This document shows, piece by piece, positions 1 through 6,248 of a stretch of DNA of 9,436 bases. The notes beneath the pieces are model-generated. The model was not told the DNA's origin, did not search any database, and saw only the letters and a program-made list of their open reading frames with translations. How positions within the stretch are numbered: position 1 is the first letter of the stretch; each line of letters starts with the position of its first letter. Both the position numbers and the translations under genes were made by a program. The stretch spans positions 1-9,436 of the forward strand of contig JAFGFR010000256.1 in assembly GCA_016930955.1 (NCBI GenBank). The letters are read 5' to 3'. This DNA is from Victivallales bacterium. Its GTDB lineage: Bacteria; Verrucomicrobiota; Lentisphaeria; Victivallales; JAADHT01.

Positions 1-978
1 ATCGAGCACAAGCACGGCATCCACGGCGTGCCGACAGCCGAGCTGCAGTACAACAACGTCCCGGCGCAGCTTTGCGGACTTCGCAAGCGTGGACTGACAA
101 AATATGTCATGTCGCTGATGAACGGCGCGAGGGTTGCGATTGCAGGGCAGGCTCTTGGCATAGCCGAGGCGGCCTACCGCGACGCGCGCAAGTACGCATC
201 CGAACGCGAGCAGTTCAAACAGTCAATAGACAAGTTCCCGGCAATCTTCGACATGCTCGCAAGGATGAAGGTCAAGATCGTGGCGGCGAGAACACTGCTC
301 TACGAGACGACCAAGGTCTGCGACCTCAAGCACGGATACACGCACAGGATGGAGGCGATGGATCCCGCCGCCGTGCCGGAGACACTCAGGGAGAACCAGA
401 AAAACTCCACGAAGCTCGCCGGCATTCTGACCCCCATGGCCAAGGCCATGTGCACCGAGATCGCCAACCAGGTCGCCTATGACGGTGTCCAGATACATGG
501 CGGCACGGGATACATGCACGACTTCAATGCCGAGAGGTACGCGAGGGATGCAAGAATCACCAACATCTACGAGGGCACTACCCAGCTTCAGATTGTCGCC
601 GCGATAGGCGGAGTGGTCCAGAGGGTGCTTGATCCATTGATGGACAAGCTTGCCGATCTGCCCTACGAGGGCTCTCTCGAAAGGATGAACAACAAGCTCG
701 ATGGCATGCGCTCGAAACTCAAACAGGCTGTCAAGTTCGTCAACGAAAAAAAAGACTCCGCATACCAGTCACTCATGGCAAGACCGCTTGTCGAGATGGA
801 GACCATGGTCTTCGTCGGCCTGCTGATGCTCAGGGACGCGCTCAAGGAGCATGGCCGAGAGCCGATGGCACTCAAGTACATACTCGATTCCGAACCCGAG
901 TTCGAGTCGAGGTTCTCTCAAGTAATGAGCAACGACTACACCACGATTGACAGACATGGTGAAATCATTGACTACTGA
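1..978 (+). CDS. Acyl-CoA dehydrogenase, C-terminal 325 residues (5' end outside window)
   Basis: The reading frame is open from base 1, so the gene begins upstream; the first 28 bases before a possible GTG are also coding. The visible part is the C-terminal helical domain of an FAD-dependent acyl-CoA dehydrogenase, which introduces the alpha-beta double bond of acyl-CoA in beta-oxidation and passes electrons to ETF. Family signs are a SEREQF segment typical of the flavin-contacting helix, an IHGGTGYM segment, and RDARITNIYEGTTQLQ, whose Glu (residue 191 of the visible part) is at the usual catalytic-base position. About 130 residues follow that motif, which fits the long (about 600-residue) FadE-like subfamily with an extra C-terminal domain. 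The downstream isomerase gene starts inside its last codons. The family is certain; chain-length specificity cannot be read from this fragment. Confidence 0.93.
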   Translation: MEHKHGIHGVPTAELQYNNVPAQLCGLRKRGLTKYVMSLMNGARVAIAGQALGIAEAAYRDARKYASEREQFKQSIDKFPAIFDMLARMKVKIVAARTLLYETTKVCDLKHGYTHRMEAMDPAAVPETLRENQKNSTKLAGILTPMAKAMCTEIANQVAYDGVQIHGGTGYMHDFNAERYARDARITNIYEGTTQLQIVAAIGGVVQRVLDPLMDKLADLPYEGSLERMNNKLDGMRSKLKQAVKFVNEKKDSAYQSLMARPLVEMETMVFVGLLMLRDALKEHGREPMALKYILDSEPEFESRFSQVMSNDYTTIDRHGEIIDY

Positions 979-1657
979 GCCGGTCCTGAGACTCCGCGTG
1001 GGCCACGTTGGGAGCACAGACGCGGCGGCGAAATGTCCGGCGCATACCCGCAGACCTCTCATTCTCAGGTGTGTTTGCCTCGTGTTTGCAGCGTTTTCGG
1101 TCTCGGTCCTGATCTCCGCCCTTTCCGCTTGCCGGACAACTCCCGTCCAGCCCGACAATAGTCCTGTCGACGTTAGGATAGAGACATCAAAAGGGGTGAT
1201 CGTCATCAGATTGTATCCTGAAAGTGCACCCCTGACAGTAAAGAACTTCCTCGGCTACGTTGACCGTGGGGCCTACGACAACACCATCTTCCACAGGGTC
1301 ATGGACGGCTTTATGGTCCAAGGCGGCGGGTTCGACACTGAATTCAAGATGCGCCCGATGGATGCGCCGGTGCCCAACGAGGCTGCGAACAACTTGAAGA
1401 ACACCCGGGGAACCGTGGCGATGGCAAGAACTCAAGACCCGCACAGCGCCACACAGCAGTTCTTCATAAATCTGGTTGACAACCCCTTCCTCGACCATCG
1501 CAACACCAGCCGGCAAGGCTTCGGCTACTGCGTGTTCGGCGAGGTGATCGAGGGCATGGATGTCGTGGATGCCATCGGCAAAGTGACTGTCGGCAACTTC
1601 CAGGGACACCAGAACGTCCCAGTGGAAAACGTCGTCATGCTCAAGATAACACGTTAG
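956..1657 (+). CDS. Cyclophilin-type peptidyl-prolyl cis-trans isomerase, predicted lipoprotein
   Basis: This is a 233-residue protein from the ATG at 956; a TTG at 947 would add three residues. A hydrophobic stretch ends in LSAC, a good lipobox with Cys59, so the protein is probably lipid-anchored outside the cytoplasm and helps fold exported proteins. The cyclophilin domain covers about residues 71-232. It has FHRV (Arg114), GFMVQGG (Phe119, Gln122), an ATQQFFI segment and GYCVFGEVIEGMDVVDAI near the end, all typical of bacterial cyclophilins. The N-terminal region before the signal peptide is unusually long (about 40 residues), and residues 8-23 are encoded by a copy of the dispersed repeat at 977-1023. 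No good ribosome binding site precedes either start, so translation may be coupled to the overlapping dehydrogenase gene. Its 3' end overlaps the convergent HAD gene by 4 bases. Confidence 0.9.
   Translation: MVKSLTTEPVLRLRVGHVGSTDAAAKCPAHTRRPLILRCVCLVFAAFSVSVLISALSACRTTPVQPDNSPVDVRIETSKGVIVIRLYPESAPLTVKNFLGYVDRGAYDNTIFHRVMDGFMVQGGGFDTEFKMRPMDAPVPNEAANNLKNTRGTVAMARTQDPHSATQQFFINLVDNPFLDHRNTSRQGFGYCVFGEVIEGMDVVDAIGKVTVGNFQGHQNVPVENVVMLKITR
977..1023 (+). repeat. Dispersed leader repeat, copy C (left end only), inside the isomerase N-terminus
   Basis: Bases 980-1023 align without gaps to the left end of copy A (minus strand, from 2406 leftward): 32 of 44 positions agree, and all 12 differences are transitions. 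The shared core contains ACTCCGCGTG and CGTTGGGAG. The copy points the same way as the isomerase gene and is read in the same frame as the open frame of copies A and B, giving EPVLRLRVGHVGS here against EPVSKLRVNRVGS there. No right end of the repeat is recognisable downstream. Confidence 0.7.
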
Positions 1658-2259
1658 TGCTGAACTTTTCGGACGATTTTTTCAAGTTCGCCGAAAGAGG
1701 AGACCGAGAAGTCCGCCAAGTCGCCGAAAAACTTTGCACCGGGGTTGTGAAAGAAACAGGTGCCTGTCCCGGCGGCTTTGCCAGACTCAATGTCGTGTAT
1801 GTAGTCGCCGACCATCAGGACATCATTGGGAGCAAGCTTCCATATTCCGAGTATCTCCTGCACGGGCAGCGGGGAAGGCTTGACATGGGGATGCTCCCTT
1901 GTCAGCACCGCGTCAAACTCTATGCCTATCAGCCCTACAAACGCCTCCACCCCACTAATGGTGTTCCTTGTCAGAATCCCGAGTTTCACTCCAGACTCAC
2001 GAAAGCGTACGAGCGCATCCCGGCACCCGGGCTGCAGCATGTTGCTGCTGATCACCTCCTTCTCGTAGCTCTCGATCAAATCCCAGGCTTCTTTCCTCTT
2101 GGCATCTGGCCACGAGTCTATCTCCTCGAGCATGTCCTTTTCCCCGCTCAGCCCGAGCTCGATCCTTATCTTCTCAAAATCAATAAGCGGGACGGTGAGT
2201 GTCCCGTCCATGTCGAAGATTATTCCTTTGTACCTCAATGACTGAAGCCCTGACATCAT
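1654..2259 (-). CDS. HAD-superfamily hydrolase (phosphatase, phosphoglycolate-phosphatase-like)
   Basis: This 201-residue protein (from the ATG at 2259-2257) carries all four HAD motifs in order: FDMDGTLT with Asp16 (nucleophile) and Asp18, LTRNT with Thr97, Lys127 in HVKPSP, and MVGDYIHD with Asp152 and Asp156 for magnesium. About 65 helical residues between motifs I and II suggest a C1-type cap, as in phosphoglycolate phosphatase and beta-phosphoglucomutase relatives. It is probably a cytoplasmic phosphatase for a small metabolite; the substrate cannot be inferred. The frame stays open to a GTG at 2304, but those 15 extra residues come from repeat copy A and precede the double ATG, which fits the normal family start just before the first beta strand. 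No strong ribosome binding site is seen. The stop overlaps the isomerase stop by 4 bases, so no terminator fits between them. Confidence 0.88.
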   Translation of the reverse strand: MMSGLQSLRYKGIIFDMDGTLTVPLIDFEKIRIELGLSGEKDMLEEIDSWPDAKRKEAWDLIESYEKEVISSNMLQPGCRDALVRFRESGVKLGILTRNTISGVEAFVGLIGIEFDAVLTREHPHVKPSPLPVQEILGIWKLAPNDVLMVGDYIHDIESGKAAGTGTCFFHNPGAKFFGDLADFSVSSFGELEKIVRKVQH

Positions 2260-2406
2260 CGAGCCGATATTGGCCCATTCATAAAACCATACTCCTGACC
2301 GCACTTGCCTGACACTCTAGCGCCTCATCGTTCTACTGCAAGCAAATCCCGCAAAAAAAAAAGCGCCTGCACTCCCAACGCGGTTCACGCGGAGTTTTGA
2401 AACTGG
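2260..2406 (-). repeat. Dispersed leader repeat, copy A, upstream of the HAD gene
   Basis: Read leftward, the copy begins CCAGTTTCAAAACTCCGCG at 2406 and reaches the HAD start codon. Its first 33 bases are identical to the left end of copy B. Its far end, AATATCGGCTC, resembles the right end of copy B (GAAATCGGCTC), so it may be a complete element of about 147 bases with a different interior. One frame reads PVSKLRVNRVGSAGA, then through a run of ten T (2362-2353), and meets one TAG (2319-2317). It then continues in phase into the HAD gene. The left end is certain; the right boundary is an inference. Confidence 0.7.
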
Positions 2407-2528
2407 AAAAAATCTTCCGATGGGCACTAAAGCCGACATATTTTCGTTGTTGCGTTAGAAAAACACGATATTCCAGCTATATTGAAATAGTAGAGCCAGT
2501 TTCAAAACTCCGCGTGAACCGCGTTGGG
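2374..2528. repeat. Perfect 33-base inverted repeat around an 89-base spacer
   Basis: Bases 2374-2406 and 2496-2528 are exact reverse complements over 33 positions, and similarity stops on both sides. They are the left ends of leader repeats A and B facing outward from a shared centre. The arms could form a cruciform in DNA, or a long hairpin in a transcript that crosses both. Confidence 0.95.
2407..2495. promoter_or_regulatory. Likely divergent promoter region between HAD gene and Tad operon
   Basis: This A+T-rich spacer lies between two outward-pointing leader repeats, and the genes on either side are transcribed away from it. It is therefore the natural place for both promoters. Rightward, TATATT at 2478-2483 could be a -10 box; 17 bases upstream TTAGAA (2455-2460) is only a poor -35 match. 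No convincing leftward sigma-70 pair was found. The position argument is stronger than the motif evidence. Confidence 0.35.
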
Positions 2529-2663
2529 CGGAAAGCTCTTTTGGCGCGAATGCCACGCCGGAGCGGTCGGGACAGACCATACAGGTATGCCCGCTCCCGC
2601 ATCGGCATGGCCTCGCATCCAAAATAGCAGGCCGCGCGGCCACGGGTAGTTTTGAAATCGGCT
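2494..2663 (+). repeat. Dispersed leader repeat, copy B: 170-base element with imperfect terminal inverted repeats, upstream of cpaB
   Basis: The ends are AGCCAGTTTCAAAACT and the inverse of AGCCGATTTCAAAACT, matching at 14 of 16 positions, as in a small non-autonomous transposable element. No target-site duplication is evident. Inside are a palindrome GGCCGCGCGGCC (2630-2641), able to form a short hairpin, and a GAGCGG/CCGCTC pair around 2551-2596. One frame is open through most of the element up to a TAG at 2625-2627. The last 58 bases (2606-2663) match copy D at 50 positions. The element ends 62 bases before the cpaB start and points the same way. Confidence 0.8.
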
Positions 2664-2713
2664 CAGAAGATGATTGTTCGTGTTCAACACATGGGATGCC
2701 GAAGAATACATTT

Positions 2714-2719
2714 AAGGGA
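2714..2719 (+). promoter_or_regulatory. Ribosome binding site deciding the cpaB start
   Basis: AAGGGA stands 6 bases before the ATG at 2726. The earlier in-frame ATG at 2696 has no such site and would add ten polar residues in front of the membrane anchor, so 2726 is preferred. Confidence 0.6.
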
Positions 2720-2725
2720 AATAAA

Positions 2726-3532
2726 ATGAGACAAAAACTTTTGCTTCTTGCCGCTGTGGTTTTCGGGCTTCTTGCGTTTTTCCTGAACTACAGCCATCTA
2801 CAGCAGGAAAGGGATAAGCTCAGGGCACGCACGCATATCGTGAGGCTTATCAAGATGAGGACGACCAAACTTGAGGGCGAAACAATCGAGATAGCCGACA
2901 TCGAGCCCTTTGATGTCGAGCGCTTCAGAACACATACAAGTGACGAGATACCTTGGAACAGCAGGACTCGTGACGCGATCAAGCACACTCTGGACCAGGG
3001 GATCGAGAAAGGTGCGGTGCTACGGTACTCTGACCTTCGTCCGGAAAAGATAAGAGGCAGGGACGGGCTTGCGGGAATCGTCAATGTCGGCGAGCGCGCA
3101 ATATCAATCGCGGTAGACTCCACCTCATCAGTGACCTCGCTGGTCAAACCCGGCGACAGAGTGGACATCATCGGGACTTTCCGCTTCCCGGAAATGAAGG
3201 GCGACAAGTCCATGGATGTCATAACACTGACTCTCCTCCAAAATGTTGATGTGCTGGCGACTGGTCGAGACATGGCGGTGGCAAAAAAGGCCGTCGGCCC
3301 ACATCAGCAGCGAGGCGGGGGATACAGCACCGTCACTCTGGCACTCACCCCAAAAGAGGTCGAGATGATCATATTCGCATCCCAGAAGGGCAGGCTTGTG
3401 CTGAGCCTCAGGTCCTATCAGGAGACAGGTTTCGAGAAGGATCTCCAGAGTGTCAACTTCAGGTACCTTGAGGAGAAAATCCCGCATTACAACCTTGAGC
3501 GGGAGAAGAAGCAAAGGATGATAAAGTATTAG
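2726..3532 (+). CDS. cpaB: Tad pilus assembly protein CpaB (RcpC family), SAF domain
   Basis: The 268-residue protein begins with MRQK and a single hydrophobic helix (about residues 4-20), so it is anchored in the inner membrane with the rest in the periplasm. Residues about 37-108 fit the SAF domain, followed by the CpaB/RcpC domain with the family signature KPGDRVDIIGTF (141-152). A basic, charged tail closes the protein. In Tad/Flp pilus systems CpaB/RcpC works with the outer-membrane secretin and is needed for pilus assembly; the SAF fold has been proposed to bind peptidoglycan-like sugars. It is the first gene of the operon, preceded by repeat copy B and 22 bases ahead of cpaF. No secretin gene (cpaC/rcpA) follows it here, although the two are commonly adjacent. 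Confidence 0.88.
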   Translation: MRQKLLLLAAVVFGLLAFFLNYSHLQQERDKLRARTHIVRLIKMRTTKLEGETIEIADIEPFDVERFRTHTSDEIPWNSRTRDAIKHTLDQGIEKGAVLRYSDLRPEKIRGRDGLAGIVNVGERAISIAVDSTSSVTSLVKPGDRVDIIGTFRFPEMKGDKSMDVITLTLLQNVDVLATGRDMAVAKKAVGPHQQRGGGYSTVTLALTPKEVEMIIFASQKGRLVLSLRSYQETGFEKDLQSVNFRYLEEKIPHYNLEREKKQRMIKY

Positions 3533-3542
3533 TCGAAGGGCC

Positions 3543-3550
3543 AGAGGAGA
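3543..3550 (+). promoter_or_regulatory. Ribosome binding site of cpaF
   Basis: AGAGGAGA lies 4 bases before the ATG at 3555 in the 22-base gap after cpaB. It is a strong purine-rich site and supports this start, which places the FHA domain at the N-terminus. Confidence 0.6.
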
Positions 3551-3554
3551 AAGC

Positions 3555-5342
3555 ATGTACGAGATACAGATAAAGATCCCCGGCCAGCCGGACTCTACCG
3601 GGAAGCTTGTACCGGGCGTATATCGTTTGGGCAGCAGCCCTGCCTCGCACATCCAGATACAGCGGGATACCGTGTCCTCCAGGCATGCACAGTTCATAGT
3701 CGGGGAGAGCTCGCTCAAGGTCGCCGACATGGGAAGCAGCAACGGGACAATCCTTGACGGCCGGAAGGTCGGCGAGGAACCCGAGGACGCATCGCCAGGC
3801 TCGGTGATCCAAATAGGAGATGTCGTCATCGAGCTAAAGGGCCCTGCTGCTACACCCCCCCCCCGGAAAGATGATCAACAGCCACCGCCGGCGCCAAAGC
3901 CTCTCTCCAACCCGGCAAAAAGAATGGAGCTTACATCCAAACTTGAGAAGGCAGTCGAGCAGGCAAAGACCATGGAGAAGTCCGCAGCCGCCAAAGGCAA
4001 TGAGTTCAAGCCCCCTGTGCTGAAAATATCCGGAATTTCCGCGGAGGCAAGGCCTCTCGTGCAGGAGATCAAGAAACGTGCGCATTTGGAGCTCATAAAC
4101 AGGCTCAATCTCAAGCGCATGGCAATTTCCGGCACTTCCGAGCTGGAGCTTGCCGACAAGGCAAGGGCCACCATACATGTCATACTGTCCGAGCTCTCGA
4201 TACCCTTGCCCCCGGGAGTGAACATATCCACAATCGAGCAGGAGCTGGTGCACGAGGCAATAGGCCTTGGCCCCCTGGAGGACCTCATCTGCATGGACGA
4301 CATCACCGAGATCATGGTCAACGGGCCGAATCATGTCTATGTCGAGAAGGACGGTGTACTGCTTCGCACGGACACCGCCTTCGCCGACGACAACCAGGTC
4401 GAGGCGGCGATCGAGCGGATCGTCTCCCCTCTGGGCAGAAGGATTGATGAAAGCTCCCCCATGGTGGATGCAAGGCTTAGCGACGGGTCGCGCGTGAATG
4501 CCGTGATCCCGCCTCTCTCTCTCGTCGGCCCTTCAATAACAATAAGGAAGTTCTCCAAGACACCATTCAAGGTCCAGGACCTGGTATCCTTCGGGACTCT
4601 CTCCGAGAACATGGTCAAATTTCTGGATGTCTGCGTGAAGATACGCAAGAACATAATCATATCAGGCGGCACCGGGTCAGGCAAGACCACCCTGTTGAAT
4701 GTCGTAAGCTCTTTCCTGCCGCATTCCGAAAGGATTATCACCATCGAGGATGCCGCCGAGCTTCAGCTGGGCCAGCAGCATATCGTCAGACTGGAGGCCA
4801 GACCGCCCAATATCGAGGGCAAGGGCGAGGTGTCGATCAGGGACCTCGTCAGGAACTCACTGCGCATGAGGCCAGACAGGATAGTCGTCGGCGAGTGCCG
4901 CAGCGGGGAGGCTCTGGACATGCTCCAGGCCATGAACACAGGCCACGACGGCTCTCTGACAACTGTCCACGCGAACTCACCGAGGGACGCTCTCGCCCGG
5001 CTGGAGACGCTCGTCATGATGGCTGGCTTTGACCTCCCGCTCCGCGCGATCAGAGAGCAGATAGCCTCCGCTATCACGATAGTCGTACAGGTTGACCGCC
5101 ATAAGGACGGGAGCCGCAAAATCAGCAATATCAGCGAGGTGACCAAGATGGAGGGTGACATCATCACCATGCAGGACATCTTCATGTTCAACCACGAGGG
5201 CTGGACACCCGAGGGGAAGATCAAGGGCAAGCATGTGGCCTGCGGCAACATCCCGACATTCATGGAGGAGATAAACCGCGCCGGGATGGACCTTGACATA
5301 GCAATATTCCGCGACGAGCGTGAGGGAGGAGGATACCTATGA
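3555..5342 (+). CDS. cpaF: Tad pilus secretion ATPase CpaF/TadA with N-terminal FHA domain
   Basis: This 595-residue protein has an FHA domain (about 5-95), a proline-rich linker (98-117), a charged helical segment (about 124-150) and a type II/IV secretion ATPase domain (about 160-575). ATPase landmarks are Walker A GGTGSGKTT (371-379), ITIEDAAEL (395-403) with the acidic residues, the Walker B region RPDRIVVGECR (439-449), and TVHANS (470-475). It should power pilin polymerisation as a cytoplasmic hexamer under TadB and TadC. The FHA domain has SSRH (41-44) and SSNGT (61-65), but the usual Gly-Arg before the first loop is Gly-Ser (LGSS, 25-28), so phosphothreonine binding may be weakened. 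Codons 101-103 lie in a run of ten C, a possible slippage site. It overlaps tadB by ATGA. CpaF proteins with fused FHA domains occur in other bacteria; most CpaF lack one. Confidence 0.95.
   Translation: MYEIQIKIPGQPDSTGKLVPGVYRLGSSPASHIQIQRDTVSSRHAQFIVGESSLKVADMGSSNGTILDGRKVGEEPEDASPGSVIQIGDVVIELKGPAATPPPRKDDQQPPPAPKPLSNPAKRMELTSKLEKAVEQAKTMEKSAAAKGNEFKPPVLKISGISAEARPLVQEIKKRAHLELINRLNLKRMAISGTSELELADKARATIHVILSELSIPLPPGVNISTIEQELVHEAIGLGPLEDLICMDDITEIMVNGPNHVYVEKDGVLLRTDTAFADDNQVEAAIERIVSPLGRRIDESSPMVDARLSDGSRVNAVIPPLSLVGPSITIRKFSKTPFKVQDLVSFGTLSENMVKFLDVCVKIRKNIIISGGTGSGKTTLLNVVSSFLPHSERIITIEDAAELQLGQQHIVRLEARPPNIEGKGEVSIRDLVRNSLRMRPDRIVVGECRSGEALDMLQAMNTGHDGSLTTVHANSPRDALARLETLVMMAGFDLPLRAIREQIASAITIVVQVDRHKDGSRKISNISEVTKMEGDIITMQDIFMFNHEGWTPEGKIKGKHVACGNIPTFMEEINRAGMDLDIAIFRDEREGGGYL
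3855..3864 (+). repeat. Run of ten C within cpaF
   Basis: The mononucleotide tract encodes the Pro residues at 101-103 in the linker between the FHA and ATPase domains. In the given state cpaF is in frame. One added C would bring a TGA at 3872-3874 into frame and leave only the FHA domain. Loss of one C would end translation at a TGA near 4021. Phase variation is inferred, not seen. Confidence 0.9.
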
Positions 5343-6232
5343 TGGAAGGTGATGTACTCATCGCCCTGGCAAGCATCTGCTCGGGGGTCTCTATATTGCT
5401 CGTCACCCTTGTCGTCGTGGAATTCTTCAGCTATACCTCCAAAACCTACAAGGAGAGGTACATCAAGGAGGCGGCGGTGGAGCTTGACGATGTCCTTCTC
5501 CAGATGCCAGCAGGCAGGATATTCGACCTCAGCTGCGCCTTGAGCTGCCTGGCGGCATTCATCGGGGTATCCGCGATTGTCATATTCTCGCCCGCATGGT
5601 CCTTATCGAGAGCTGTGTTCGTGGCATTGATCCTCGCCGGCGGCGCATTCCCGCTGCCAAGGCTGTACCTCAGGCACAAAAAGAAAATCCGGCTGATTCT
5701 CTTCAATGAGCAGCTCGAGGATGCCCTGACATCAATGAGCAGCGCACTCAGGTCCGGATTCAGCATTAACCAGGCGATCGAGGTGGTCGCACAGGAGAAC
5801 CGCAGGCCCATATCAGTCGAGTTCAGGCTTTTGATGCAGGAGATTCGCCTTGGTGTCCCAGTGGACGAAGCCCTGCAGAAAATGGTGAACCGACTCGGGA
5901 GCGATGATTTTGAACTTGTGGCAACCGCGATCATCACTGCCAGGCAGACCGGCGGCGAGCTCACCGCCATATTCCAGAGGCTGGCAGGTGTGATACGCGA
6001 GAGGACAAGGATCCAGGGCAGGCTCCGCTCGATGACCGCGCAGGGAAGACTCCAGGCATACGTCGTAGGAGCAATGCCATTTATCCTCATGCTCGCCATG
6101 AACTATGTGGCGCCGCAAATGATGAGCGTCTTCTTCAACAGCATCGTGGGCATCCTGATAATGGTCGGTGTGTGCATGCTCGTGCTGATCGGGTTTCTGG
6201 TGATCAGAAAAATAACAACCATAGACATCTGA
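5339..6232 (+). CDS. tadB: Tad pilus inner-membrane platform protein TadB
   Basis: This 297-residue protein has hydrophobic segments at about 8-30, 62-82 and 88-108, a cytoplasmic T2SSF (GspF-like) domain at about 123-245, and two C-terminal membrane segments (about 248-266 and 273-291). The T2SSF signature is clear in NEQLEDALTSMSSALRSG (123-140), and in FELVATAIITARQTGGEL (191-208). TadB pairs with TadC to form the platform on which the CpaF ATPase acts. The ATG overlaps the cpaF stop as ATGA, with a strong GAGGGAGGAGGA site just upstream inside cpaF. Coupled translation is therefore likely. A second ATG follows directly at 5342. Length and topology fit TadB; this protein has no visible signal peptide beyond the first membrane helix. 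Confidence 0.93.
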   Translation: MMEGDVLIALASICSGVSILLVTLVVVEFFSYTSKTYKERYIKEAAVELDDVLLQMPAGRIFDLSCALSCLAAFIGVSAIVIFSPAWSLSRAVFVALILAGGAFPLPRLYLRHKKKIRLILFNEQLEDALTSMSSALRSGFSINQAIEVVAQENRRPISVEFRLLMQEIRLGVPVDEALQKMVNRLGSDDFELVATAIITARQTGGELTAIFQRLAGVIRERTRIQGRLRSMTAQGRLQAYVVGAMPFILMLAMNYVAPQMMSVFFNSIVGILIMVGVCMLVLIGFLVIRKITTIDI

Positions 6233-6234
6233 AC

Positions 6235-6242
6235 GAGGAGGA
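6235..6242 (+). promoter_or_regulatory. Ribosome binding site of tadC
   Basis: GAGGAGGA ends 6 bases before the ATG at 6249. A nearer ATG at 6244 is in another frame and leads nowhere, so the spacing supports 6249 as the start. Confidence 0.65.
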
Positions 6243-6248
6243 TATGAA

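Noticed and set aside
1657..2241. 194-codon plus-strand frame opposite the HAD gene
   Set aside because: The minus strand carries all four HAD motifs in order, while the plus-strand translation shows no recognisable domain. It is a shadow frame.
2353..2362. Run of ten A (ten T on the minus strand) as an intrinsic terminator
   Set aside because: No stable G+C stem directly precedes the T run in the leftward direction, and a terminator here would lie between the putative promoter and the HAD gene. It is better seen as part of repeat copy A.
2397..2627. 76-codon open frame starting at TTG in the gap before cpaB
   Set aside because: Most of it is repeat copy B, it has no good ribosome binding site, and it begins inside copy A on the other strand. 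I treat it as part of the repeat, not as an independent gene.
2630..2641. Palindrome GGCCGCGCGGCC as an operator site
   Set aside because: It lies inside repeat copy B and is only partly kept in copy D (GGCCGCCCGGCC), so it is more likely a hairpin stem of the repeat than a protein binding site.
2696..2725. Earlier ATG start for cpaB at 2696
   Set aside because: No ribosome binding site precedes it, and it adds polar residues ahead of the membrane anchor. The start at 2726 has AAGGGA at good spacing.
3128..3829. 233-codon minus-strand frame across cpaB and cpaF
   Set aside because: It crosses two well-supported genes on the other strand, including their junction, and has no recognisable domain.
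4763..5299. 178-codon minus-strand frame inside cpaF
   Set aside because: It lies antisense to the Walker B and His-box region of the ATPase and results from codon bias in the real gene.
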